A stretch of DNA of 52,168 bases from NCBI GenBank assembly GCA_900545805.1, contig URAL01000010.1:1-52168 (forward strand), written 5' to 3'. Position 1 is the first letter of the stretch. Each line of letters begins with the position of its first letter. Source of the stretch: an uncultured Eubacteriales bacterium. Its GTDB lineage: Bacteria; Bacillota; Clostridia; Oscillospirales; Oscillospiraceae. The translations under genes and the position numbers were made by a program. This document shows, one piece after another, positions 7,194-15,905 of the stretch. The notes beneath the pieces were generated by a model that worked only from the letters and a program-made list of their open reading frames with translations, was not told where the DNA came from and did not search any database.

Positions 7194-8391
7194 AATAAGC
7201 CCGTCGCGGCTTTGCGGCGAGGTAAAGGCGCCGCCGTCGAAAAGCTATGCCCACCGCTGTCTGATCTGTGCCGCCCTTGCCGGGGGCGAAAGCCGCATAA
7301 TCGGCATTTCAGACAGCGAGGACATGCTCGCAACGCTCGACTGCGTTGAGGCTCTCGGCGCGAGATACGATAAATGCGGCGACACGGTGACGATCACCGG
7401 CAGGCGCGGCAAAACGCCCGAGGGCGCCGTTCTGCGCTGCCGCGAAAGCGGGAGCACGCTGCGCTTTATGATACCCATTGCGCTCACGGGCGCGAGGGTA
7501 CGCTTTGAGGGCACTCCACGGCTTTTGGAGCGCGGGATCGGCATATACGAGGATATGCTCGGCTGTAAGGGCATCAAGATAAAAAAGGACGAGGGCGGTA
7601 TTGAGCTCTGCGGCGCACTGACGGCGGGGGAGTATGTCCTGCGCGGTGATGTGAGCAGTCAGTTCGTGTCCGGCCTGCTGTTTGCGCTGCCTACGCTTTC
7701 CGGCGACAGCGTGATAAAAGTCCTGCCGCCGGTCGAGAGCAGGGCGTATATAGATATAACGCTCGGCGTTCTGCGCTCGTTCGGCATCGAGATAAGCGAG
7801 CCCGAGCCGAACATCTTCACTGTCCGCGGCGGACAGAGATATGAAGCCGGAGAAAAAACCGTCGAGGGCGACTGGTCCAACGCCGCGGCGCTTGAGGCGT
7901 TTAATTTCACCGGCGGCAGCGTTAAGGTAACGGGGCTTAATAACAGCAGCATTCAGGGCGACAGGGTATGCCTTGAATATTTTGAAAGGCTCAAGGCTCC
8001 GGGGGCGCGGCTCGACATCTCAAGCTGCCCCGATCTCGGCCCCGTGCTGTTTGCGCTTTGCGCGGCATTGGGACACGGAGGCGTGTTCACGGGAACGCGC
8101 CGGCTGAGGATAAAGGAAAGCGACAGAGCCGCCGTCATGGCGCAGACGCTAAAAGCCTTCGGCATTGAAACGGAGCTTTACGACAACGAAGTCATAATAA
8201 AGCCGGGCGCGCTCAAGGCGCCGGCAGGCACGCTCCCGGCGCACAACGATCACCGCATCGTAATGGCGGAAGCTCTTTTGTGCAGCATAACGGGCGGCAT
8301 TATCGACGGCGTGCAGGCCGTGCGCAAGAGCTATCCGAATTACTTTGCAGATCTCGGCTCACTCGGTTTGGAGGCAGAAGATGAAGCTTGA
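7183..8391 (+). CDS. aroA: 3-phosphoshikimate 1-carboxyvinyltransferase (EPSP synthase)
   Basis: The 402-residue enzyme condenses shikimate-3-phosphate with PEP. It has PPSKSYAHRCL near the N terminus (catalytic Lys), DVSSQFVSGLL, RIKESDR and DHRIVMA. The active-site loop equivalent to E. coli NAGTAMRP reads ESGSTLRF, so the Thr and Pro of the E. coli loop are replaced; this is a sequence observation only. At 402 residues it is compact compared with about 430. The ATG at 7183 follows GGAGAG, overlaps aroQ by 11 nt, and is where family homology begins; a longer in-frame extension inside aroQ is rejected. Confidence 0.94.
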   Translation: MKLKISPSRLCGEVKAPPSKSYAHRCLICAALAGGESRIIGISDSEDMLATLDCVEALGARYDKCGDTVTITGRRGKTPEGAVLRCRESGSTLRFMIPIALTGARVRFEGTPRLLERGIGIYEDMLGCKGIKIKKDEGGIELCGALTAGEYVLRGDVSSQFVSGLLFALPTLSGDSVIKVLPPVESRAYIDITLGVLRSFGIEISEPEPNIFTVRGGQRYEAGEKTVEGDWSNAAALEAFNFTGGSVKVTGLNNSSIQGDRVCLEYFERLKAPGARLDISSCPDLGPVLFALCAALGHGGVFTGTRRLRIKESDRAAVMAQTLKAFGIETELYDNEVIIKPGALKAPAGTLPAHNDHRIVMAEALLCSITGGIIDGVQAVRKSYPNYFADLGSLGLEAEDEA

Positions 8392-9256
8392 TAAAAACAC
8401 AAAAATACTTATACTCGGCCTCGGCCTCATGGGAGGCAGCTACGCGCAGTCGCTGACTGCTCACGGCTTTGAGGTCGGCGCGATAGCCCGCCGGCAGGAG
8501 ACGATAGATTACGCCCTGCGCGAGGGAATAATAAAAAGCGGCAGAGCGGATATCGACCCCGGATACATCGCGCAGTTCGATCTGCTCATTTTCGCAATGT
8601 ACCCGCATGCGTTCGTCGAGTGGATCGAGAGCTATCAGCAGTATATAAAGCCCAATGCGCTTATCACCGACGTGACGGGCGTAAAGTGCAGTATAATCTA
8701 TAAAATTCAGGGCATGCTGCGGCCCGATCTTGAGTTTGTCGGCGCACACCCCATGGCCGGCCGCGAATGCAGCGGCGTTGAAAACGCACGCATGGAGATA
8801 TTCGAGGGCGCAAACTACATTGTTACGCCCACGGACAAGAACACACCCGAGGCTGTTGAGACATGCAGGGAGCTCGGAAGGATTATGGGCTTTCGCATGA
8901 TTGCCGAGCTCACGCCGGAAAAGCACGACGAGATGATAGGCTTTCTGTCTCAGCTTGCCCACTGCATCGCGGTCTCGCTCATGGTGTGCAAGGACTCAAA
9001 GCACCTTGTAGATTATACGGGCGACTCATTCCGCGATCTTACGCGCATAGCAAAGATAAACGACGAGATGTGGAGCGAGCTTTTTTTGTTGAACCGCGAT
9101 GAGCTTGTGCGCCAGATGGATCTTTTCAGCGAAAAGTTTGAGCTTTTGCGAAACAGCATAGCGTCCGGCGACCGAGAGACCATCCGCGAGATGATGCGCC
9201 TTTCCACGGAGCGCAGAAAGTACTTTGACGTAAAAAAAGAGGATAATAAGTCATGA
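8381..9256 (+). CDS. tyrA: Prephenate dehydrogenase
   Basis: The 291-residue enzyme oxidatively decarboxylates prephenate to 4-hydroxyphenylpyruvate. The N-terminal NAD-binding motif is GLGLMGGS, and the TyrA signature GAHPMAGRE with its catalytic His and the H in SQLAH are present. There is no C-terminal ACT domain, unlike the longer Bacillus-type TyrA, so feedback control by tyrosine may act elsewhere. GGAGG lies 7 nt upstream of the ATG, which overlaps aroA by 11 nt. The stop overlaps aroF by 4 nt. Confidence 0.94.
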   Translation: MKLDKNTKILILGLGLMGGSYAQSLTAHGFEVGAIARRQETIDYALREGIIKSGRADIDPGYIAQFDLLIFAMYPHAFVEWIESYQQYIKPNALITDVTGVKCSIIYKIQGMLRPDLEFVGAHPMAGRECSGVENARMEIFEGANYIVTPTDKNTPEAVETCRELGRIMGFRMIAELTPEKHDEMIGFLSQLAHCIAVSLMVCKDSKHLVDYTGDSFRDLTRIAKINDEMWSELFLLNRDELVRQMDLFSEKFELLRNSIASGDRETIREMMRLSTERRKYFDVKKEDNKS

Positions 9257-10281
9257 ACATGGAATTTAAGAGGAAAATGCCGACGCCGCAGGCGATAAAG
9301 GAAATGTACCCCATAACCCCGGAGCTTGCCGCGAGAAAAAAGGCGACGGATATTAAGCTCAGAAAAATATTCAGCGGCGAGGATGACAGGCTGCTGCTCG
9401 TCATCGGCCCCTGCTCGGCCGACCGTGAGGACTCTGTGCTCGATTACATTTCGCGTCTGCGCCTCGTTCAGGAGAAGGTAGAGGACAAGATACTGATCGT
9501 TCCGCGTGTTTACACCAACAAGCCCCGCACGACCGGCGACGGCTACAAGGGCATGCTCCATCAGCCCGACCCCAACAGCTCGCCGGATATGCTGCGCGGC
9601 CTGATCGCTATCCGCAAGATGCATATGAAGGTGCTCTCGGAGACCGGCTTTTCCTGCGCAGACGAGATGCTGTATCCGGAAAATCACCACTACCTGTCGG
9701 ATATGCTCAGCTATGTCGCCGTCGGTGCAAGGTCTGTTGAAAACCAGCTGCACAGGCTCACGGCCAGCGGACTTGACCTGCCTGTCGGCATGAAAAACCC
9801 CACAAGCGGCGACCTTTCCGTCATGATGAACTCCATCACCGCCGCCCAGCATCCGCATACCTTCGTTTATTCCAACTGGGAGGTGCAAAGCAAGGGCAAT
9901 CCTCTTGCGCATGCTATCCTGCGCGGCTCGTCCAATAAGCACGGCAGAACTATACCCAACTACCACTACGAGGACATTAAGCTCCTGTGCGAGCTCTATG
10001 CTAAAAGCGGCCTTAAAAACCCGGCGGTCGTTATTGACACGAACCACTCTAACTCAGGCAAGCAGTGGGACGAGCAGCCGCGCATCGCAAAGGAGATACT
10101 CCACAGCACGCGCCACTCAAACGATATACTCCGTCTCGTCAAGGGTCTCATGATAGAGTCCTACATCGAAGACGGCAATCAGAAGCCCGACGGCGGAATT
10201 TACGGCAAGAGCATAACAGACGCCTGCCTCGGCTGGGATAAGACCGAAAGGCTCATCTACGAGCTGGCAGAGCTGAGATAA
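9253..10281 (+). CDS. aroF: DAHP synthase, class I alpha (AroF/G/H type)
   Basis: The 342-residue protein catalyses the first committed step, condensing PEP and erythrose-4-phosphate. Motifs are IGPCSA, PRTTGDGYKG, the metal Cys context GFSCADE, VGARSVENQLHR, VGMKNPTSGD, DTNHSNSGK and the terminal SITDACLGW. This is the E. coli-like class rather than the AroA-beta type common in Bacillus. It starts at ATGA overlapping tyrA; a second ATG at 9259 is possible. Placing the first pathway enzyme eighth in the operon means leader control would set flux through the whole route. Confidence 0.94.
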   Translation: MNMEFKRKMPTPQAIKEMYPITPELAARKKATDIKLRKIFSGEDDRLLLVIGPCSADREDSVLDYISRLRLVQEKVEDKILIVPRVYTNKPRTTGDGYKGMLHQPDPNSSPDMLRGLIAIRKMHMKVLSETGFSCADEMLYPENHHYLSDMLSYVAVGARSVENQLHRLTASGLDLPVGMKNPTSGDLSVMMNSITAAQHPHTFVYSNWEVQSKGNPLAHAILRGSSNKHGRTIPNYHYEDIKLLCELYAKSGLKNPAVVIDTNHSNSGKQWDEQPRIAKEILHSTRHSNDILRLVKGLMIESYIEDGNQKPDGGIYGKSITDACLGWDKTERLIYELAELR

Positions 10282-10317
10282 AACAGTAACACACGAACAA
10301 AAGAAAGGAGAATCACC

Positions 10318-11508
10318 ATGATTGTAAGGAAAATGCTCGCACTCGGCAAAAGCGCTTCGGCAATACGCACCATCGCGGCATACGGCGATAAGCGCCGCAG
10401 CGAGATCGGCAGCGAAAATGTTTTTGACTTCAGCATCGGAAACCCCAGCGTGCCCGCGCCGGATAAGGTGAAGAACACGCTCATTGAGCTTCTCCGAAGC
10501 GAGGAGAGCCTTGCCCTTCACGGCTACACCGCCTCCCCCGGCGCTATGGCAGCGCGAAAGGCGGTCGCCGCGCAGGAGAGCAAAAGAGCCGGCTATGAGA
10601 TACCTTCCGACAGCATCTACCTCACCTGCGGCGCGGCCTCGTCGCTGTCGATAGTCATGTCGGCGCTCGTCAGTGAGGGCGAGAAGGTCGCGGTTCTGGC
10701 GCCGTTTTTTCCGGAGTACAGGGTATTTGCCGAAAATGCGGGCGCGGAGCTGATAGTCGTGCCGCCCGCGGGCGACGATATGCAGCCGTTTATGGCGGCC
10801 TTTGAAAACGCCGTCGAGCAGGGCGTCGCGGCGGTGATCATCAATTCACCGAACAACCCCTCCGGCGCCATACTCAGCGAGCAGACCCTGAGGGTCATGG
10901 CGAAGATACTCAAGGTCGCCGAGGAGGAGCAGGGCAGGAGCATTTATCTTGTATCCGACGAGCCCTACCGCGAGCTTGTCTACGGCGATGTTACCGTTCC
11001 CTTCGTTCCGAATATCTATCACAACACCCTTGTCTGCTATTCCTACTCCAAGAGCTTATCCCTGCCCGGAGAGCGCATCGGATACATCATGGTGCCGCCC
11101 TGCGTAAAGGACAGCGGCGACGTTTTTGCTGCCGTTTGCGGCGCGGGCAGAGCGCTCGGCTATGTCTGTGCGCCGAGCCTTATGCAGCACATGCTCGCAA
11201 AATGCGCCGACGTCCGGCCGGATATCACGAGCTACGCCAAAAACCGCGATACGCTCTACGATGCGCTCAGCTCCATGGGCTTTGCCTGCGTAAAGCCGGA
11301 CGGCGCGTTTTATCTGTTTATAAAAGCGCCCGGGGGTGACAGTGCGTCCGAGTTCTGCGAGAAGGCAAAGGGCTTCGAGATACTTCTCGTCCCGTCGGAC
11401 AGCTTCGGCGTCGAGGGCTATGCCCGCCTTGCCTACTGTGTCTCCGAAAAGACCGTCGAGGCTTCGCTTCCGGCGTTCAAAAAGCTCGCTGAAGCTTACG
11501 GCCTGTAA
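10318..11508 (+). CDS. Class I/II aminotransferase, probably for aromatic amino acids
   Basis: The 396-residue PLP enzyme has the fold-type I motifs SIGNPSVPAP, GYTASPG, NSPNNPSG, SDEPYRELVY and the PLP lysine in YSYSKSLSLPGERIGY. It lies 36 nt after aroF behind AAAGGAG and ahead of the operon terminator. Its position suggests it transaminates phenylpyruvate and 4-hydroxyphenylpyruvate to Phe and Tyr, completing the pathway. Substrate choice cannot be told from sequence; aspartate or other amino acids are possible. Confidence 0.85.
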   Translation: MIVRKMLALGKSASAIRTIAAYGDKRRSEIGSENVFDFSIGNPSVPAPDKVKNTLIELLRSEESLALHGYTASPGAMAARKAVAAQESKRAGYEIPSDSIYLTCGAASSLSIVMSALVSEGEKVAVLAPFFPEYRVFAENAGAELIVVPPAGDDMQPFMAAFENAVEQGVAAVIINSPNNPSGAILSEQTLRVMAKILKVAEEEQGRSIYLVSDEPYRELVYGDVTVPFVPNIYHNTLVCYSYSKSLSLPGERIGYIMVPPCVKDSGDVFAAVCGAGRALGYVCAPSLMQHMLAKCADVRPDITSYAKNRDTLYDALSSMGFACVKPDGAFYLFIKAPGGDSASEFCEKAKGFEILLVPSDSFGVEGYARLAYCVSEKTVEASLPAFKKLAEAYGL

Positions 11509-11527
11509 AGCAAAATGAAATGAAAAC

Positions 11528-11560
11528 GCTCCGTATGGATTTCCATACGGAGCTGTTTTT
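11528..11560 (+). terminator. Intrinsic terminator of the aromatic operon
   Basis: GCTCCGTATGG (11528-11538) pairs perfectly with CCATACGGAGC (11543-11553), followed by TGTTTTTT. It ends the nine-gene operon, which converges on the minus-strand ABC genes. Confidence 0.9.
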
Positions 11561-11575
11561 TCGTCGGCTTGTATA

Positions 11576-13171
11576 TCACAGATATCTGAATATCTCGCTG
11601 CCGCGGGTGTTTATCCATTTAAGCTCAAGCACTGATAAAACGGTGAGCACGGCGATCGCAAGAGCCAGAAACGCGGCAGAGCCGAGCTTTGCGTACAGCA
11701 GATAATAAGCCGCACCGAGAACAGCAGCGATGGCCCAGCCGCCGAGCATCGCAATGAGAATGCCGATACTCTGCTTGACGGCGACGGCCTCGGTCTGCCA
11801 GCTGAGGTTCGGCTTTTTGAGATTTACGACGAGGCCGAAGGCAGCGACGGACAGCGTGAAAACCGGCGGCAAAATGACACACAGGACTCCGGTCACGAGG
11901 TCGGGGCGCAGCAGGATGCAGACACAGGCAGAGCAGAACAGCTCCGGGATAACGGTCAGCAGCATGTGGAGCCTGAGCTTTGCATGCAAAACCTCCTGCG
12001 GCCTTACCGGCAGCGACTGCGCTATCCACAGGCTCTTGCCCTCAAGGGATATAGAGGGCGCCGTGAGGTCGTTCATAGCGCCTATGACGCATATGCCGAC
12101 GGCCATCATGACGGTGAGAAAACCGTCGGGGAAGGGGAGCATGTCAGCGAGCGCAACGAGGTCCTGCCCCTTTATGAGCAGCACCGCTCCGGCGATGATA
12201 AGTATGGGAGTGCCGAGGGCGCAGTTGAGCATGTACGTCGGGCTTGCGAGAAGACGCGAGAACTCACGGTGCAGCAGGGCGGACGATGCGCTGCGCATTT
12301 TTGCCGTCTGTGCGCGGTATTCGCGCCTTGCGACCCTGTCGGAGGTCGTTGCGATCCTGATAAAGCTGTGCGCGAGAATGCGGTAGGTGATGATAAAGAG
12401 GATTACGACCGCGAGCGTCAAATACAGCATCGAAAGCAGTCCGCCCCGGCCGCAATCGCCGATGATGTACAGGATATGGGCCGAGTCCATGATCTTTTCA
12501 CCGACGGTGAGGGCGTTAACTATAAGCTCCTGAAGCAGCTCGTAGGCGTTAAAGCAGACAAAGTAGTAAAGCCCGAAGAACACGAGCGAGAGGATGACGA
12601 CTATAAGAGACCTGCTCTTGAGGTGCACGCTTATTTTCGCGACCACCCAGCCGAGAAGGCAGGAGAGAATAAAGACAAATACGCTCACGAGCACCGTCAG
12701 CAGCAGACTGCCGACAACGCCTTCGACAGCCGGATGCGCGACGACGAAATATACTATGACGGCGGGCAGCATGACGACGGCGCTGAACATAAGCCCCATG
12801 AGGTAAACGCCCGTAAGACGCGAGATGAGGACATACCTCGTCGGGATCGGCAGCGAGAGCATAAGATCGTTGTCCCTGGCCTTGTAAAGGCTCGAATAGG
12901 TGTTGAAAACGCCGCCGAACACACCTAAAAACAGTGCTATGAGAGTCATCATGTCGAAATACAGCCAGTCGAGCCCCATGCCGACAAACGGGGCGCACAG
13001 CATGACAGACAGCATCGTGAAGATACCGCCCATGATGACGATCATCAAAAGCGCGTATAGCACGATCAGCAGTATGCTCGTGCCCTTCGAGCGAACCCTG
13101 CCCTTTTTGCGGTCGTAGAAAAAGCTGCTGTTGAGCTCGTAGAGCTGCTTTCTCAAAAGGATCTTCAGCAT
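11576..13171 (-). CDS. Large ABC-2-type transporter permease
   Basis: The 531-residue polytopic membrane protein has about a dozen hydrophobic segments, starting with an N-terminal basic stretch and a long helix at about 32-60. No enzymatic motif is seen. It overlaps the ATPase gene by 7 nt on the same strand, which makes it the membrane partner of that ATPase. The substrate is unknown; the pair resembles exporters of the ABC-2 superfamily with 500+ residue permeases. Confidence 0.75.
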   Translation of the reverse strand: MLKILLRKQLYELNSSFFYDRKKGRVRSKGTSILLIVLYALLMIVIMGGIFTMLSVMLCAPFVGMGLDWLYFDMMTLIALFLGVFGGVFNTYSSLYKARDNDLMLSLPIPTRYVLISRLTGVYLMGLMFSAVVMLPAVIVYFVVAHPAVEGVVGSLLLTVLVSVFVFILSCLLGWVVAKISVHLKSRSLIVVILSLVFFGLYYFVCFNAYELLQELIVNALTVGEKIMDSAHILYIIGDCGRGGLLSMLYLTLAVVILFIITYRILAHSFIRIATTSDRVARREYRAQTAKMRSASSALLHREFSRLLASPTYMLNCALGTPILIIAGAVLLIKGQDLVALADMLPFPDGFLTVMMAVGICVIGAMNDLTAPSISLEGKSLWIAQSLPVRPQEVLHAKLRLHMLLTVIPELFCSACVCILLRPDLVTGVLCVILPPVFTLSVAAFGLVVNLKKPNLSWQTEAVAVKQSIGILIAMLGGWAIAAVLGAAYYLLYAKLGSAAFLALAIAVLTVLSVLELKWINTRGSEIFRYL

Positions 13172-13878
13172 GACTCATCCTCCAGCTCAAGGAACACTTC
13201 CTCAAGACTGTCGTCGCCCTTGACCTCGGCCATGGTGCCCGAGCGGATGAGCTTGCCGCCCTTTATGATGGCGACCTGGTCGCAGAGCTTTTCGGCGACC
13301 TCAAGAACGTGGGTCGAGAAGAAGATAGCGCCGCCTTCGTCGCACAGCTCGCGCATCATGCCCTTTAGAATGTGCGCTGCCTTCGGGTCGAGACCGACGA
13401 AGGGCTCGTCCATGATGATGAGCTTCGGCGAGTGCAGCCACGCGGAAATGATGGCAAGCTTCTGCTTCATGCCGTGAGAGTAGGCTGATACAGGCTGAGC
13501 GAGATCCTTTGTCAGCTCAAAGAGCCCGGCGTATTTTTCGATGCGCTCCTTACGAGCCTCGGGGCTCACGCCGAAGATGTCGGCGATGAAATTGAGGTAC
13601 TTTATGCCCGTCATGTACTCGTACAGGTCGGGATTGTCGGGGATGTAGGCAAGCGCACGCTTGCAGGCGATGGGATCGTCCTTTATCGACTTGCCGTCAA
13701 TAAGTATCTCGCCCTTGTCAAAGTCGAGAATGCCGACCGCGGCCTTGAGGGTCGTTGTCTTGCCCGCACCGTTGTGGCCTATAAAGCCGTAGATCGTTCC
13801 GGGCGCGATGTGCAGGCTGAGATCGTCCACGGCCGTCTTTTCGCCGTAGCATTTTGTAAGTCCTTTAATTTCGAGCAT
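13165..13878 (-). CDS. ABC transporter ATP-binding protein
   Basis: The 237-residue ATPase has Walker A GHNGAGKTT, a Q-loop region, the ABC signature in the variant form YSHGMKQKL and Walker B LIIMDEPFVGLD, followed by the H-loop STHVLE. The YSHGMKQ signature is typical of ABC-2 export systems. The ATG at 13878 has AGGAGG 6-8 nt upstream; a longer in-frame reading starts inside the neighbouring permease and is rejected. It is translationally coupled to the 531-residue permease downstream. Confidence 0.9.
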   Translation of the reverse strand: MLEIKGLTKCYGEKTAVDDLSLHIAPGTIYGFIGHNGAGKTTTLKAAVGILDFDKGEILIDGKSIKDDPIACKRALAYIPDNPDLYEYMTGIKYLNFIADIFGVSPEARKERIEKYAGLFELTKDLAQPVSAYSHGMKQKLAIISAWLHSPKLIIMDEPFVGLDPKAAHILKGMMRELCDEGGAIFFSTHVLEVAEKLCDQVAIIKGGKLIRSGTMAEVKGDDSLEEVFLELEDESC

Positions 13879-13898
13879 GTTTCTGCCTCCTTTATTGT

Positions 13899-14804
13899 TT
13901 ATCTGTCTCCGTACCGTGGCCGGCACAGCACGTTTATGAGAACATAGACTGCCGTTACAAGCACGACCGAGCCGGCAAGAATGAGATACATCGCGCCCTG
14001 AGATACGGCCTTTCCGAAGAAATATATGTTGCAGTCTATGCTGTTGCGTATTGCGTCGAGCACCTGCACGGGTACGCCGCTTTCGCCCATTTCACCGAGC
14101 GCACCGCGCATCCAGTGGTTGTGCAGAAGGCTCGTGGCGTAGGTGCCGGGAAGGAAGGACAAAACCTTCTGCAGACCGTCGGGGAAGTTTGCTATCGGCA
14201 TGTATGCTCCGCATATGAAGCCGTAGCCCGCGCCCACGAGCGTGCCGACGGCGGACATCTGCCCCTGCGTCGTGAGAAAATAGTGCAGGCAGGAGGAGAG
14301 CGCCGTGCCGAAAAGCGTCAGCAGCAAAACGTCAAGCAGGATCAGCGCAATGTCCGCGCCGCTTAAATACCAGCCCTGACTTAAGGTGTACAGAAAGCAG
14401 AGGCCGCAGGTGATAAGACACACGATGAGTGTGGCGGCGGCGGACGCGGAGAAATAGCCCATGGCGAGCACGCTGCGCTTTACCGGCGTTACTGTGAGGT
14501 CGCGCACGGAGCCCGTGACCTTGTCCTGTATCATGATAAGGTTTGAGCAGAAGGCGATCGTCACGCAGCAGACGGCCAGAAGCGATGAGGCAAGCTGTCC
14601 CGCGACGACGCCGTCGATGATGCTCTCCGAGAGCGTAAAGCCCGAGGGCAGCGCGGAAACGAAGCTTCCGCGGTATATGCTTGAAAGAAAGCTTACGTAC
14701 AGCACGAGCAGGATGGCCGGGGTTATCAGCGAGGAAAAGAACATTCCCTTGTCCTTGAAAAAGAGCTTTGCATTGCGCCTTGTCAGGATAAGCAGCGTTT
14801 TCAT
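13899..14804 (-). CDS. ABC-2-type transporter permease
   Basis: The 301-residue membrane protein begins with a basic segment and a first helix at about 25-43, and has about six hydrophobic segments. The QDKVTGSVRDLTVTPV stretch after the second helix matches the ABC-2 (drug/lipid export, DrrB-like) family. It overlaps the upstream ATPase by 4 nt, pairing the two, and is followed by the second ABC pair 20 nt downstream. Confidence 0.85.
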   Translation of the reverse strand: MKTLLILTRRNAKLFFKDKGMFFSSLITPAILLVLYVSFLSSIYRGSFVSALPSGFTLSESIIDGVVAGQLASSLLAVCCVTIAFCSNLIMIQDKVTGSVRDLTVTPVKRSVLAMGYFSASAAATLIVCLITCGLCFLYTLSQGWYLSGADIALILLDVLLLTLFGTALSSCLHYFLTTQGQMSAVGTLVGAGYGFICGAYMPIANFPDGLQKVLSFLPGTYATSLLHNHWMRGALGEMGESGVPVQVLDAIRNSIDCNIYFFGKAVSQGAMYLILAGSVVLVTAVYVLINVLCRPRYGDR

Positions 14805-15718
14805 TTTTCCTCACCTCCCGAGAGCGCCTTGCCCGTTACGGCAAGGAAAACGTCGTCCATTTTGCCCTTGGTGATCTCAAAATCGTTAAAAAGCCAGGGA
14901 TACTCGGTGATGAGCCTTGTCGCGGCGGCGGTGTTCGGAACTGACACGCGGTATGCGCCGCGCAGAGCCTCATATTTGAGCCCCAGAGCGTCAAGAGCGC
15001 TCGGCTTCACGCCGTAAAGGGTTATGTAGTCGCCGGTGTATTTGTTCTTGAGGGCTAAGGGCGTGCCCTCTGCGGCGATGCGTCCGCTGTCCAAAATCAC
15101 AACGTAGTCCGCGTCGGCGGCCTCCTCCATGTAGTGCGTCGTGAGGAAAACAGTCATGTTTTCCGTCTCGCGCAGCGAGCGCACGACGCTCCACAAAAGC
15201 CTTCGCGTCTGCGGATCAAGGCCGGTCGTCGGCTCGTCGAGGATAAGTATCTCCGGTCTGTGCAGCAGCGCACGGGCAATGTCTATCCTGCGTCGCTGAC
15301 CGCCGGAGAGCTTGCCGACTCTGCGGTCGAGAAGATCCGAAAAGTCGAGAAGCCCGGAAAGCTCGTGCAGCCGCGTCTCGAATGCCCTGCCCGTTATGCC
15401 GTACAGCGCCGCGCGGCTTTCAAGATTATCGCGTACCGACAGCGGCTTATCCAGCACACTGCCCTGGAACACGACGCCGAGCCTGCGCGTTATCTCGGAA
15501 ATATCCTTATCCGCGTCAAGGCCGGAGATCTTCACGCTGCCGCTGTCGGCCTTTAATTGGCCGCACATGATGGAAATGGCAGTCGATTTGCCTGCGCCGT
15601 TTACGCCGAGAAAGGCAAACAGCTCGCCGGAACGGACGTGAAAGGACAGGTCGCTGACGGCCCTGACGCTGCCGAAGGCTTTATTAAGATGCGATATTTC
15701 GATTATATGCTGCTCCAT
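14801..15718 (-). CDS. ABC transporter ATP-binding protein, DrrA-like
   Basis: The 305-residue ATPase has Walker A GVNGAGKST, signature LSGGQRRRIDIARAL, Walker B ILILDEPTTGLDPQTR and the H-loop TTHYMEEA. The C-terminal extension of about 80 residues after the ATPase core is usual for DrrA/NodI-like exporters. It is the first gene of the four-gene export cluster, and the next permease overlaps it by 4 nt. The XRE regulator upstream on the same strand is a likely controller. Confidence 0.9.
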   Translation of the reverse strand: MEQHIIEISHLNKAFGSVRAVSDLSFHVRSGELFAFLGVNGAGKSTAISIMCGQLKADSGSVKISGLDADKDISEITRRLGVVFQGSVLDKPLSVRDNLESRAALYGITGRAFETRLHELSGLLDFSDLLDRRVGKLSGGQRRRIDIARALLHRPEILILDEPTTGLDPQTRRLLWSVVRSLRETENMTVFLTTHYMEEAADADYVVILDSGRIAAEGTPLALKNKYTGDYITLYGVKPSALDALGLKYEALRGAYRVSVPNTAAATRLITEYPWLFNDFEITKGKMDDVFLAVTGKALSGGEEK

Positions 15719-15747
15719 AGAAACTCCTTATTTTTTGTTCTGTTTAG

Positions 15748-15905
15748 TAAGTGCTGAATAAATGGCTGTCAGCGTCTGAACGGATAATTTGTGCCCTGAT
15801 TTAGTCACATTTTCTTGAAATACACAAAGTATTCCTGCGAAAAAGTGCCGTTATCAGAACCCAAATTCTCTCGCCCAGCCATCTGACGCATTTAATCAGC
15901 GCTTA
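15748..15905. repeat. Long imperfect inverted-repeat element, copy 2 (apical core GAAATACACAAAGTAT)
   Basis: The outer arms TAAGTGCTGAATAAATGGC and its imperfect complement ending AATCAGCGCTTA (15883-15905) pair. Inner arms around AATTTGTGCCCTGAT and ATCAGAACCCAAATT pair also, and the apex 15817-15835 has the same loop as copy 1. Its right end supplies the last ten bases of the neighbouring regulator gene, including the stop codon. It fills the gap between that gene and the ABC cluster, so both copies sit just after a coding end. Confidence 0.65.
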
